Origin: IMCC26256 sp046081705
GTDB lineage: Bacteria > Actinomycetota > Acidimicrobiia > IMCC26256
Direction of reading: 5' to 3'
NCBI GenBank assembly: GCA_046081705.1
Contig: JBJTWK010000037.1
Location: 1 to 35,441 of the forward strand
Length of the DNA: 35,441 nucleotides
Shown here: positions 15,614 to 22,474 of the stretch, piece by piece
Position numbering within the stretch: position 1 is the first letter of the stretch
How the letters are laid out: every line of letters begins with the position of its first letter
Made by a program: the position numbers and the translations under genes
The notes under the pieces: generated by a model
Databases searched by the model: none
The model's input: the letters and a program-made list of their open reading frames with translations, nothing else
What the model was told of the DNA's origin: nothing

Positions 15614-16621
15614 TCAGGTGCGGGGGCTCCCCATGAACATGTCCTTGAGCAGGTCGAAGGACTCGAGGCACCGACCCGCCCCCTCGACGACGCATTCGAG
15701 CGGCGCGTCGACGAGTCGCACCGGGAGCGAGGTCTCCTTCGCGATGCGCAGGTCGAGCCCGCGGAGCATGCCGCCACCGCCGACGAGGTTGATGCCGTTG
15801 AGGATGAGGTCCTGGGCCAGTTCGGGCGGCGTGCGGCTCAGCGCGGCGACGACCGCGTCGCAGATCGCCCGCACCTGCTCCTCGATCGCGTCGCGCACCT
15901 CCTCGGGGGTGAGGACGATGACCTTCGGCAGTCCGGTCATGAGGTCACGACCCCGGACCTCGGCCCGGAACTCGTCCGGCGTCGGGAAAGCCGACCCGAT
16001 CGCGAGCTTGATCTCCTCGGCGGTGCGCTCCCCGATCGCGATCCCGTAGGTCCGACGGACGAAGGCCTGGATGGCTGCGTCGATGTCGAAGGACCCGACC
16101 CGCACCGCCTCGAGGGACACGATGCCGCCGAGGGAGATGACTGCGACCTCTGTCGTCCCGCCGCCGATGTCGATGACCATGTTGCCGATCGGCTCGTGGA
16201 TGTGGAGGCCGGCACCGATGGCCGCGGCCATCGGCTGCTCGATGAGGTGGGTGCTCGCCGCGCCGGCGCGTCGCGCCGCCTCGAGGACCGCCCGCTGCTC
16301 GACGTGCGTGATCGCCGACGGCACGCAGATGAGGACGCGGGCCCGGTACATGCGCGACACCCCAGCGCGCTGGAACAACAGGCGGATCATCCGCTGGGTG
16401 ATGTCGAAGTCGGTGATCGCGCCACCGCGCAGCGGACGGACCGCCACGATGTAGCCCGGGGTCCGGCCGATCATCTGCCACGCGTCGTGGCCCATCGCGA
16501 GCACGTCCTGCGTCCGGTTGTTGAGCGCGATCACGGTCGGCTCGTTGAGGATGATCCCCTGGCCGCGCGCGTACACGAGCGTGTTCGCGGTCCCGAGGTC
16601 GATGGCGAGGTCGCGGGGCAC
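15614..16621 (-). CDS. mreB: MreB, rod-shape actin homologue
   Basis: This 335-aa bacterial actin polymerises under the membrane and guides lateral wall synthesis. Actin-fold motifs are phosphate 1 DLGTANTLVY near the start, connect 1 TPGYIVAVRPLRGGAITDF, phosphate 2 VIDIGGGTTEVAVIS and adenosine NLVGGGGMLRGLD. It has the normal length. The GTG start is one base after the stop of a 57-aa membrane-protein gene (TGA-c-GTG), which itself overlaps moaE, so the three are probably cotranscribed. The usual companions mreC, mreD, rodA and a class B PBP are not in this window, so this may be a stand-alone copy. A second mreB elsewhere in the genome is possible. Confidence 0.93.
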   Translation of the reverse strand: MPRDLAIDLGTANTLVYARGQGIILNEPTVIALNNRTQDVLAMGHDAWQMIGRTPGYIVAVRPLRGGAITDFDITQRMIRLLFQRAGVSRMYRARVLICVPSAITHVEQRAVLEAARRAGAASTHLIEQPMAAAIGAGLHIHEPIGNMVIDIGGGTTEVAVISLGGIVSLEAVRVGSFDIDAAIQAFVRRTYGIAIGERTAEEIKLAIGSAFPTPDEFRAEVRGRDLMTGLPKVIVLTPEEVRDAIEEQVRAICDAVVAALSRTPPELAQDLILNGINLVGGGGMLRGLDLRIAKETSLPVRLVDAPLECVVEGAGRCLESFDLLKDMFMGSPRT

Positions 16622-16622
16622 G

Positions 16623-16796
16623 TCAGCGGTCCTCGCGGTGCCGGAACCGGGAGTGCTTCTCGCGTGGCGCGAGAGCGTCGCGTCGCTGCTCGAACTGCGA
16701 GATGTGGTGGTGCATGCCGCTCGGACCCCGGTGGCGCACCATCACGATCGCCACGCCGACGGCGATGAGCACGGCGATGAGGAGGAGGTAGATCAC
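16623..16796 (-). CDS. Single-pass membrane micro-protein between moaE and mreB
   Basis: This 57-aa reading frame starts MIYLLLIAVLIAVGVAIVMV, a clear transmembrane helix of about 20 residues, followed by a basic, His-rich cytoplasmic tail (SGMHHHISQFEQRRDAL, then REKHSRFRHRED). The GTG start overlaps the moaE stop by GTGA, and the stop is one base before the mreB start, so both junctions show translational coupling. This makes it very likely a real gene although it is short. The family was not recognised. Its position directly before mreB suggests a possible membrane partner or regulator of MreB, which is inference only. Confidence 0.75.
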   Translation of the reverse strand: MIYLLLIAVLIAVGVAIVMVRHRGPSGMHHHISQFEQRRDALAPREKHSRFRHREDR

Positions 16797-17266
16797 GGCC
16801 GCACCTCCCCGACCGGGCGGAGGTCGTGGGCGTCGAGCCCCCAGTCCGAACCGCCCTCCCAGTCCTCCCGCTTCCAGATCGGGGCGCTGGCCTTGAGGGC
16901 GTCGATGCAGAACCGGGCGCCCTCGAAGGCCTCGGGCCGGTGGGGCGAACTCACCGCCACCACCACGGCGGCCTCGCCCACGGCGAGTTCACCGGTCCGG
17001 TGGAGCAGCGCCACCCGTTCGATCACGGGCCAGCGGGTGCGGGCGGCCGCGGCGATCTCGGCGAGCACCCGCACGACGGCCTCCTCGTAGGCCTCGTACG
17101 CGAGGGCGCGCACCCCGGGCCGGTCGATGGAGTGGTCGCGGGCCACGCCGCAGAAGGTCACGACGGCCCCGGCGGCGGGGGTCGTGACCCACGACGTCGC
17201 CGCCTCGATCGGGAGGGGCGCGTCCGAGATGGCGAGCCAGTCGGCCCGGTCCGCGGGGGGAAGCAC
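16793..17266 (-). CDS. moaE: MoaE, molybdopterin synthase catalytic subunit
   Basis: This is the large subunit of molybdopterin synthase, which inserts sulfur from MoaD thiocarboxylate into precursor Z. Conserved blocks are VVTFCGVARDHS, LAYEAYEEAV, HRTGELAVGEAAVVVAVSSPHR and ALKASAPIWKRE, where the two lysines (about 125 and 132) match the catalytic pair. The start was set at GTG 17266 (157 aa) because TACGAT (17279-17274) is exactly 7 nt upstream. The ATG at 17275, three codons earlier, overlaps that hexamer and is the alternative. No other molybdenum-cofactor gene is in the window. Its coupling to a membrane micro-protein and mreB is unusual. Confidence 0.92.
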   Translation of the reverse strand: MLPPADRADWLAISDAPLPIEAATSWVTTPAAGAVVTFCGVARDHSIDRPGVRALAYEAYEEAVVRVLAEIAAAARTRWPVIERVALLHRTGELAVGEAAVVVAVSSPHRPEAFEGARFCIDALKASAPIWKREDWEGGSDWGLDAHDLRPVGEVRP

Positions 17267-17279
17267 GGGGTCCATCGTA
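17267..17279 (-). promoter_or_regulatory. Leaderless promoter of moaE
   Basis: TACGAT (read 17279 to 17274) lies exactly 7 nt before GTG 17266. The in-frame ATG at 17275 overlaps the hexamer and would not be in a transcript made from here. No Shine-Dalgarno site is seen. Confidence 0.45.
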
Positions 17280-17317
17280 GGGCGAGGGCCCGCGGTCAAC
17301 CCCGGCCGACCCGTCGG

Positions 17318-17331
17318 TACACTCCGCCGCC
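17318..17331 (+). promoter_or_regulatory. Leaderless promoter of the HtrA-like gene
   Basis: TACACT (17318-17323) lies 8 nt before the ATG. The gene diverges from moaE, and the two promoters share a gap of about 65 nt. Confidence 0.45.
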
Positions 17332-18468
17332 ATGGCGGGGCGGACACCGGACCCGGGCGGCGGCCGGGGCGACGGACCGCAGGATCCCGACGATCTTGCT
17401 TCCGGCGACGCGCCCCGGGCCTGGTTGCACCCCTCGGAACTCGGGGCCCGGTTCGACACCCCGGCGGTGGGCACCCCGGCGGTCCGGGTCCCGACCGCGA
17501 GCCCGGCGGGCCGGGGCATCCGGTCCCTCACCCTCGCCGCCGCCGGACTCCTGCTCCTCGTGGTCGGCTTCGCCGCCGGGACCCGGCTGGCCCGTCCGAG
17601 CCCCGACCCGGTCGCGGTGCGGGGGGTGGCGACCGACGCCGGGCCGGGCCCGACGGGCGCCGCTCCGGCCGCGCCGGGACCCGACGCGTCGCACACCGCC
17701 ACGGTCATCACGGCGGGCGGGCGGCGCAGCGGCGTGTGCGTCGAGGGCGGGATCGTCACCGCGCTCGAGGGCATCGACGCCACGGAGGCCGCCGAGGTGA
17801 CGACCGGCGGGTCGAAGCGCCCGGCCCTGCTGGCCGCCGCCGATCCGGTCTCGGGCGTCGCCTTCTTCGCCGGCACGGCGTGCCCGAGCGGCCCGATGGA
17901 CCTCCGGGCCGCCGCGACCCCGGCCGCCGGCACCCGGGTACGGGTCCTGGCCCGTCCGGCCGGCACCACCGGGGTGCAGGTGCGCGCGGTCCGCGTGGTC
18001 GCGGCCGGCGGACACGTCGTCGGGGTGCGTCGCGGCACCGCGACCGTCCGCCCGGCCACCGACACCTCCGTGCTCGGGGCTCCGGTGGTCTCCGACGCCG
18101 GTGCCCTCGTCGGTCTCGTCGTCGGGTTGGACGACAGCGGCGCGCACGTCCTGCCGACCGCCATGCTGCGCCGTGTCGTCGCCCAGCTCGTCGCCGGGCG
18201 GCCCGCCGGAGCCGGCTGGCTCGGCGTGGACATCGATCCGTCGGGCACGGTCACCGCGTTCGCGCCGGGGTCGCCGGCCCGCGCCGCGGGGGTCGCGGTC
18301 GGGGACACCGTCTACGCCGCCGACGGCCGCCGGACCGCCGACGCCGAGGCGCTCCTCGTGCTCCTCCAGGCCCGGGCGCCCGGCGACCGGCTCCGCCTCA
18401 CCCTCGAGCGGGACGGTCGCACCCGCGACGTCGAGGTCGAGCTCGGCTCGGCCCCGCCGTCCGGCTGA
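17332..18468 (+). CDS. HtrA-like membrane PDZ protein, catalytic triad lost
   Basis: This 378-aa protein has the layout of a membrane-anchored HtrA (S1C) protease: a cytoplasmic N-terminus containing AWLHPSELG, a transmembrane segment (about 64-84), a Gly/Pro linker, a trypsin-like domain (about 120-285) and a PDZ domain (about 295-372, GWLGVDIDPSGTV, APGSPARAAGVAVGD). By manual alignment to HtrA motifs all three catalytic residues are replaced. TNAHVV becomes TALEGI (Glu146 for His), DP-x-TDLAV becomes DPVSGVAF (Gly175 for Asp) and GNSGGPL becomes SVLGAPV (Leu248 for Ser). It is therefore probably a binding or sensing pseudoprotease, and the PDZ fold appears intact. The ahbA-ahbB-type gene follows 37 nt later. 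Confidence 0.85.
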   Translation: MAGRTPDPGGGRGDGPQDPDDLASGDAPRAWLHPSELGARFDTPAVGTPAVRVPTASPAGRGIRSLTLAAAGLLLLVVGFAAGTRLARPSPDPVAVRGVATDAGPGPTGAAPAAPGPDASHTATVITAGGRRSGVCVEGGIVTALEGIDATEAAEVTTGGSKRPALLAAADPVSGVAFFAGTACPSGPMDLRAAATPAAGTRVRVLARPAGTTGVQVRAVRVVAAGGHVVGVRRGTATVRPATDTSVLGAPVVSDAGALVGLVVGLDDSGAHVLPTAMLRRVVAQLVAGRPAGAGWLGVDIDPSGTVTAFAPGSPARAAGVAVGDTVYAADGRRTADAEALLVLLQARAPGDRLRLTLERDGRTRDVEVELGSAPPSG

Positions 18469-18505
18469 GCCGACGTTCGACGACCTCGAGCGCGAGACTC
18501 CCCGC

Positions 18506-19588
18506 ATGAGCGAAGCCCCCGCCACCGAGTCCGCAGGATCCTCCGAGCTCTCGGACCTCGACCGCGATCTGCTCAACGCGGTCCAGTGGGACTTCCCGCT
18601 CGACCCCGAGCCGTTCCGGGTGCTCGGCGAACGGCTCGGGATCCCGGAGGCCGAGGTGCGCGAGCGCATCCTCGCCGTCAAGGGCGCCGGGGTGCTGCGC
18701 CAGCTCTCCGCGATCTTCGACACGCGCGCGCTGGGCTACCAGTCCGCGCTCATCGCCGCGCAGATCGACCCGGAGCGGATCGACGAGGCCGCCGCGGTCA
18801 TCAGCGAGCACCCCGGGGTGAGCCACAACTACAAGCGCAACCACGCGTACAACCTCTGGTACACCCTCGCGACGCCGCCCGGCGAGGACTTCGACGCCCA
18901 CGTCGACGCGCTCCACCGGGCGAGCGGGGCGATCGTGACCCGGAAGTTGCCGACGCTGGTGCTGTACAAGATCGGCGTGAAGCTCGACATGACCGGGCGC
19001 ACCGCGGCCGACGCGAAGACCGAGGTGCTCGAGCACGAGCGCCCCGAGCGGCGCGCGGAGATGGCCGCACCCGAACTCAGCCCGCTCGAGATGGCGGTCA
19101 TCCGGGTGGTGCAGGAGGACCTGCCGGTCGTCGAGCGACCGTTCGCCGCACAGGCCGAACTCGTCGGGTGCACCGAGACCGAACTGCTCGACACCCTGCG
19201 CTCGTTCCTCGAGCGCAAGCTCATGCGTCGGTTCGCCGCGGTCATGAACCACCGCTCCGCCGGGTTCAAGGCGAACGCGATGGGCGTCTGGGCGGTGCCC
19301 GAGGAACGACTCGGCGAGATCGGACCGCAGATGGCCGGATTCGCCGCGGTGAGCCACTGCTACCGGCGTCCGACCTACGAGGACTGGCCCTACACCGTCT
19401 TCACGATGGTGCACGGCCGCAGCGCGCGCGACTGCGAGGCGACGATCGACGCGATCCGCACCGAGACCGGCATCGACGAGCATGCACTGCTCTGGTCGGT
19501 GAAGGAGTACAAGAAGACCCGCGTGAAGTACTTCACCGACGACTGGTCCGACTGGACCGACGAGCACCTGTCGGGCGCGTCGGCCTGA
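18506..19588 (+). CDS. ahbAB: Fused AhbA-AhbB-type siroheme decarboxylase
   Basis: This 360-aa protein has two Lrp/AsnC-like halves. The first (about 1-185) carries GVSHNYKRNHAYNLWYTL, matching AhbA. The second (about 190-360) carries VSHCYRRPTYEDWPYTVF, matching AhbB. AhbA/AhbB (and the related NirDL/NirGH) convert siroheme to 12,18-didecarboxysiroheme for the alternative heme pathway or heme d1. Each half begins with a winged-helix region, so automated tools may call it a transcription regulator; the siroheme motifs argue against that. Fusion in one chain is less common than two genes. No other ahb, nir or siroheme gene is in the window, so the final product (heme or d1) cannot be decided. 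ATG 18506 has no strong ribosome-binding site. Confidence 0.88.
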   Translation: MSEAPATESAGSSELSDLDRDLLNAVQWDFPLDPEPFRVLGERLGIPEAEVRERILAVKGAGVLRQLSAIFDTRALGYQSALIAAQIDPERIDEAAAVISEHPGVSHNYKRNHAYNLWYTLATPPGEDFDAHVDALHRASGAIVTRKLPTLVLYKIGVKLDMTGRTAADAKTEVLEHERPERRAEMAAPELSPLEMAVIRVVQEDLPVVERPFAAQAELVGCTETELLDTLRSFLERKLMRRFAAVMNHRSAGFKANAMGVWAVPEERLGEIGPQMAGFAAVSHCYRRPTYEDWPYTVFTMVHGRSARDCEATIDAIRTETGIDEHALLWSVKEYKKTRVKYFTDDWSDWTDEHLSGASA

Positions 19589-19598
19589 GGGATCGGCG

Positions 19599-20669
19599 TC
19601 AGCGTCGGCGCCGGCGCACCAGCGCCGCGCCGATCGCCACCCCCGCCGCCGCAAGGAGCGCGCCGAGCAGGGGCCGGGGCACCGCTGCGGTCGGCGGACG
19701 ACCGTCGACGGCATCGAGGATCGCCTCCTCGTTCGCGACCCGGGGTCGCCAACCGGCCGCCATGAGTCGGTCCGTCGCGAGGACCCACGGGTGCTCGAGG
19801 TGCGGCACCACGCTCGGCGGCACGGGGCTCGCACCACCCGCGAACGCACGGGTGAGGATCCGGGTGAGGAGCTCCGCCGGCACCGCCGGGGCGCGGGATC
19901 GCCCGACGAGCGCGTCGAGTTGGTCGGCGGTGAGGGCCCCCTCGGCCGCCACGTTGTAGGCCCCCGGGAGGTCGACGGTCGCCGCGAGCAACACGGCGCG
20001 GGCGACGTCGTCCGGGTGGACGACCTGGATCGGGTTCGCTGCGCCGCGCACCCGCGGCCGCCACGCTCCGAGCAGCACGCGCGCCCACGCGTGGTCGGCC
20101 CCCCGGCCGATCACCGGCGCCGTGCGCAGGGTCGTGACGGTCACCGCGGGGTGATCGGACCGCCAGTCGATGAGGAGTCGCTCGATCTCAGCCGCGTGGG
20201 CCGCCGTCGTGTGGCCGGGGACGGGCCGGAGCGGCGCGTCCTCCGTGAGCGGCTGCGGATTCGTCGGCCACGCGCCGTAGACCGTGGCCGGTGCGACGCG
20301 CACGACGCGGGTGACCCCGGCGGATGCGGCGGCGTCGAGCACCCGGCGCGTCCCGACGACGTTGACCTGCGCGGCGAGCGCGTCGTCGATGATCGGATCC
20401 ACGATGCCGGCGAGGTGGACCACGGTGTCGACCCCGGTGAACCAGGCCCCGAGGTCCGCGGTGAGGATGTCGCCGGTGCGGTGCTCGGCGCCCGCGGGGA
20501 GGCCGTCCGCTTCGCGGAGATCGATGGCGACGACGCGCCCGACCGCAGACGAATCGACGCACGCCCGGAGCACCGCGCGCCCGACGAGCCCCGAGCCGCC
20601 GGTGACCGCGACGGTCCGGGTCGCCGTCGCGACGGAACCGTTCGACTGCTCGTTCCCTACACTGACCAT
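19599..20669 (-). CDS. Extended SDR-fold (NAD-dependent epimerase-like) protein with C-terminal membrane anchor
   Basis: This 356-aa protein has a Rossmann nucleotide-binding domain with VTGGSGLVG (Gly24, Gly27, Gly30), an acidic residue in VAIDLRE and VVHLAGIVDP, typical of extended short-chain dehydrogenases and epimerases. At the usual YxxxK site the sequence reads GHTTAAHAAEIE, so the catalytic Tyr and Lys appear to be missing. The C-terminus has a hydrophobic helix (LLGALLAAAGVAIGAALV) followed by RRRRR, a predicted tail anchor with the catalytic domain in the cytoplasm. The substrate is unknown. The ATG at 20669 directly abuts the GTG of the divergent DUF2342 gene. No other in-frame start was found before the Rossmann motif, so this start is secure. 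Confidence 0.85.
   Translation of the reverse strand: MVSVGNEQSNGSVATATRTVAVTGGSGLVGRAVLRACVDSSAVGRVVAIDLREADGLPAGAEHRTGDILTADLGAWFTGVDTVVHLAGIVDPIIDDALAAQVNVVGTRRVLDAAASAGVTRVVRVAPATVYGAWPTNPQPLTEDAPLRPVPGHTTAAHAAEIERLLIDWRSDHPAVTVTTLRTAPVIGRGADHAWARVLLGAWRPRVRGAANPIQVVHPDDVARAVLLAATVDLPGAYNVAAEGALTADQLDALVGRSRAPAVPAELLTRILTRAFAGGASPVPPSVVPHLEHPWVLATDRLMAAGWRPRVANEEAILDAVDGRPPTAAVPRPLLGALLAAAGVAIGAALVRRRRR
20658..20669 (+). promoter_or_regulatory. Leaderless promoter of the DUF2342 gene, inside the divergent gene's first codons
   Basis: TACACT (20658-20663) lies 6 nt before GTG 20670 and within the first codons of the epimerase-like gene. On the other strand GAGTGT lies 7 nt before that gene's ATG. 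Both promoters would sit inside coding sequence. Confidence 0.45.
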
Positions 20670-21923
20670 GTGAGCGACACTCCGAACCCGGGCGATCCGA
20701 ACCGCGGATCCGACGACCCCTTCGGGCCGTTCGGGATCCCCGGCTTCGATCCGACCAGCATGAACCTGGCGGACCTGATGCGGCTCCTCCAGTCCGAGGG
20801 ACCGGTGAACTGGGAGATCGCGCACCGAACGGCAGGCTACGTCGCGCTCGACGGCGAGCACGATGCCGCCCCGGACCCCGGCGAGGTCACCGCGCTCGAG
20901 GACCTCGCCCGCACCGCGGCCGGCATCGTGGCGGCCGAGACCGGGATCACCGAGGTCCTCTCGGCGCCGGTGCGCGTCGTCGGCCGGGCCGAGTGGGCCC
21001 GCATCCAGCTCGACGCGCTCAAGCCCGTGCTCGAGGCCCTCGCCGTGAGTCTGCGGGGTTCGCTCGACGACGCCGCGCCCGACCCGACGGATCTGCCCCC
21101 GGAACTCGCGGGCCCGTTCGCGGCACTCGGACTCGGTGGCGACGGCTTCGGCGGGATCATGGGCATGGTCGCCCCGATGCTGCTCGGCACCCAGGCGGGT
21201 TCGATGGTCGGGTACCTCGCCCAGCACGCGCTCGGGCGGTACGACCTCCCGCTCCCCACGACCGACCCCGCGGGACCGACCTTCGTGCTCGCGAACCTCG
21301 CGGCCTTCGAGGGCGAGTGGTCCATCGAGGCGCGCGACCTGCGCTTCGTGGTCGCGCTCCACGAGGCCGTGCAGACCGCGGTGCGCAGCCGTCCGTGGGT
21401 GCAGGACGCGCTCAGCCGTCTCGCGATCGAGTTCGTGTCCGGGTACGACCTCGACATGTCCCGGCTCGAGGACCGGTTCGGCGCGATCGATCCGGCCGAT
21501 CCGACGGCGATCGCCGAGGCCGCCGAGCGACCCGAGGAGATCCTCGGCGCGATGCGCAGCCCGCGGCAGGACGACGCGGCCCGGCGCCTCGAGAGCCTCG
21601 TCATCGCGGTCGTCGGGTACGCCGATGCCGTGCTCGCCCACATCGCCGGGCCGCTGCTGCCCGACTTCGGTCGTATCCACGAGGCGATCGTGCGCCAGCA
21701 CGTGGACCAGGGCGAGGCCGGCCGGTTCGTCGAGGGACTGCTCGGCATCCGGCTCGACCGCGACGCGATCGCCACGGGTCGGGCGTTCACCGCCGGCGTC
21801 GTCGAGCGCGTCGGGCTCCCCGGCCTCCACCGGCTGTGGGAGACCGAGCGGATGCTGCCGACGCCGAACGAACTCGCCGCGCCCGGCCTCTGGCTCGCCC
21901 GCATCGACCTGCCGGAGGACTGA
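20670..21923 (+). CDS. DUF2342 zincin-like protein (putative hydrolase)
   Basis: This 417-aa protein belongs to the actinobacterial DUF2342 / zincin-like hydrolase family, sometimes called coenzyme F420 biosynthesis-associated. Supporting stretches are the acidic Gly/Pro N-terminus with GFDPTSMNLADLMRLL, PVNWEIAHRTAGYVA, LGTQAGSMVGYLAQHALGRYDLPLP, and LWETERMLPTPNELAAPGLWLAR near the end. The position of the zinc motif HExxH reads HEAVQ (His231-Gln235), so the second His is lost and zinc hydrolysis is doubtful. It has no signal peptide or membrane segment. GTG 20670 directly abuts the divergent start of the epimerase-like gene. The family assignment is good, the function is unknown. Confidence 0.8.
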   Translation: MSDTPNPGDPNRGSDDPFGPFGIPGFDPTSMNLADLMRLLQSEGPVNWEIAHRTAGYVALDGEHDAAPDPGEVTALEDLARTAAGIVAAETGITEVLSAPVRVVGRAEWARIQLDALKPVLEALAVSLRGSLDDAAPDPTDLPPELAGPFAALGLGGDGFGGIMGMVAPMLLGTQAGSMVGYLAQHALGRYDLPLPTTDPAGPTFVLANLAAFEGEWSIEARDLRFVVALHEAVQTAVRSRPWVQDALSRLAIEFVSGYDLDMSRLEDRFGAIDPADPTAIAEAAERPEEILGAMRSPRQDDAARRLESLVIAVVGYADAVLAHIAGPLLPDFGRIHEAIVRQHVDQGEAGRFVEGLLGIRLDRDAIATGRAFTAGVVERVGLPGLHRLWETERMLPTPNELAAPGLWLARIDLPED

Positions 21924-21928
21924 CCGCG

Positions 21929-22474
21929 TCAGCCGGCCCGCAGCAGCTCCACCGGCTGCACCCCGCGCCACACCACGCCGTCGATCCGGTACGACGGCGT
22001 CCCGTTGATGCCGAGCGCGAACGCGTCCTCGATCGACGCCACGATCGCGGTGACCCCGACCCCGGCCCGGACCGCGTCGATGACGGCCGGGGCGTCGAGG
22101 CCGACCTCGGCCACGACCTCCCGCAGCACCTCGGGCCGGCCGAGGTCGAGCCCCTCCTCCCACGCGCCGGCGAACAGGCGCGCGTGGAGCGCGTCGAAGC
22201 GGCCCTCCGCACGGGCGATCTCCGCGGCCTGGAGCGCGGGACGGGAGTTCCACACCCGCGCGGAGGCCCGCAGCGTCACCCCCTCGGCCTCGACGAGCTC
22301 GCGCAGGCCGCGTCCTCCGCCGCGCGGCCGGGGCACGCCCGCGAACGGGATCTCCGGGTGGAGTTCGAACGGCCGCCACTCGACCCCGGCGCCGTCCGGA
22401 CGGGCCGCCCGCAGCCGCAGGTACCCGAGGAAGGCGAACGGGCACGCGTAGTCCGACCACACCTCGAGCGTCAC
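21929..22474 (-). CDS. DsbA/FrnE-like thioredoxin-fold protein
   Basis: This 181-aa protein of the DsbA / 2-hydroxychromene-2-carboxylate isomerase superfamily is closest to FrnE by its motifs: VEVWSDYACPF-like start, EWRPFELHPEIP and, near the end, GINGTPSYRIDG with the conserved cis-Pro. The active site reads Cys11-Pro-Phe-Ala instead of CxxC, so it cannot form the usual dithiol. It may act as an isomerase, a glutathione-type transferase or a single-Cys redox protein. It has no signal peptide. The GTG start overlaps the MFS gene stop (GTGA), so the two are translationally coupled. Its stop is 5 nt from the convergent DUF2342 stop. Confidence 0.82.
   Translation of the reverse strand: MTLEVWSDYACPFAFLGYLRLRAARPDGAGVEWRPFELHPEIPFAGVPRPRGGGRGLRELVEAEGVTLRASARVWNSRPALQAAEIARAEGRFDALHARLFAGAWEEGLDLGRPEVLREVVAEVGLDAPAVIDAVRAGVGVTAIVASIEDAFALGINGTPSYRIDGVVWRGVQPVELLRAG

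Noticed and set aside
17273..17275. ATG 17275 as the moaE start
   Set aside because: It overlaps the -10-like TACGAT that sits 7 nt before GTG 17266. It is kept as an alternative, not the primary choice.
18101..18505. N-terminal extension of the siroheme decarboxylase gene by 135 codons
   Set aside because: The extension overlaps the HtrA-like gene in another frame and is Arg/Pro/Ser-rich. The conserved protein begins after ATG 18506.
18506..19588. Lrp/AsnC family transcription regulator
   Set aside because: The fold is related, but both halves carry siroheme decarboxylase motifs rather than the amino-acid-binding features of Lrp regulators.
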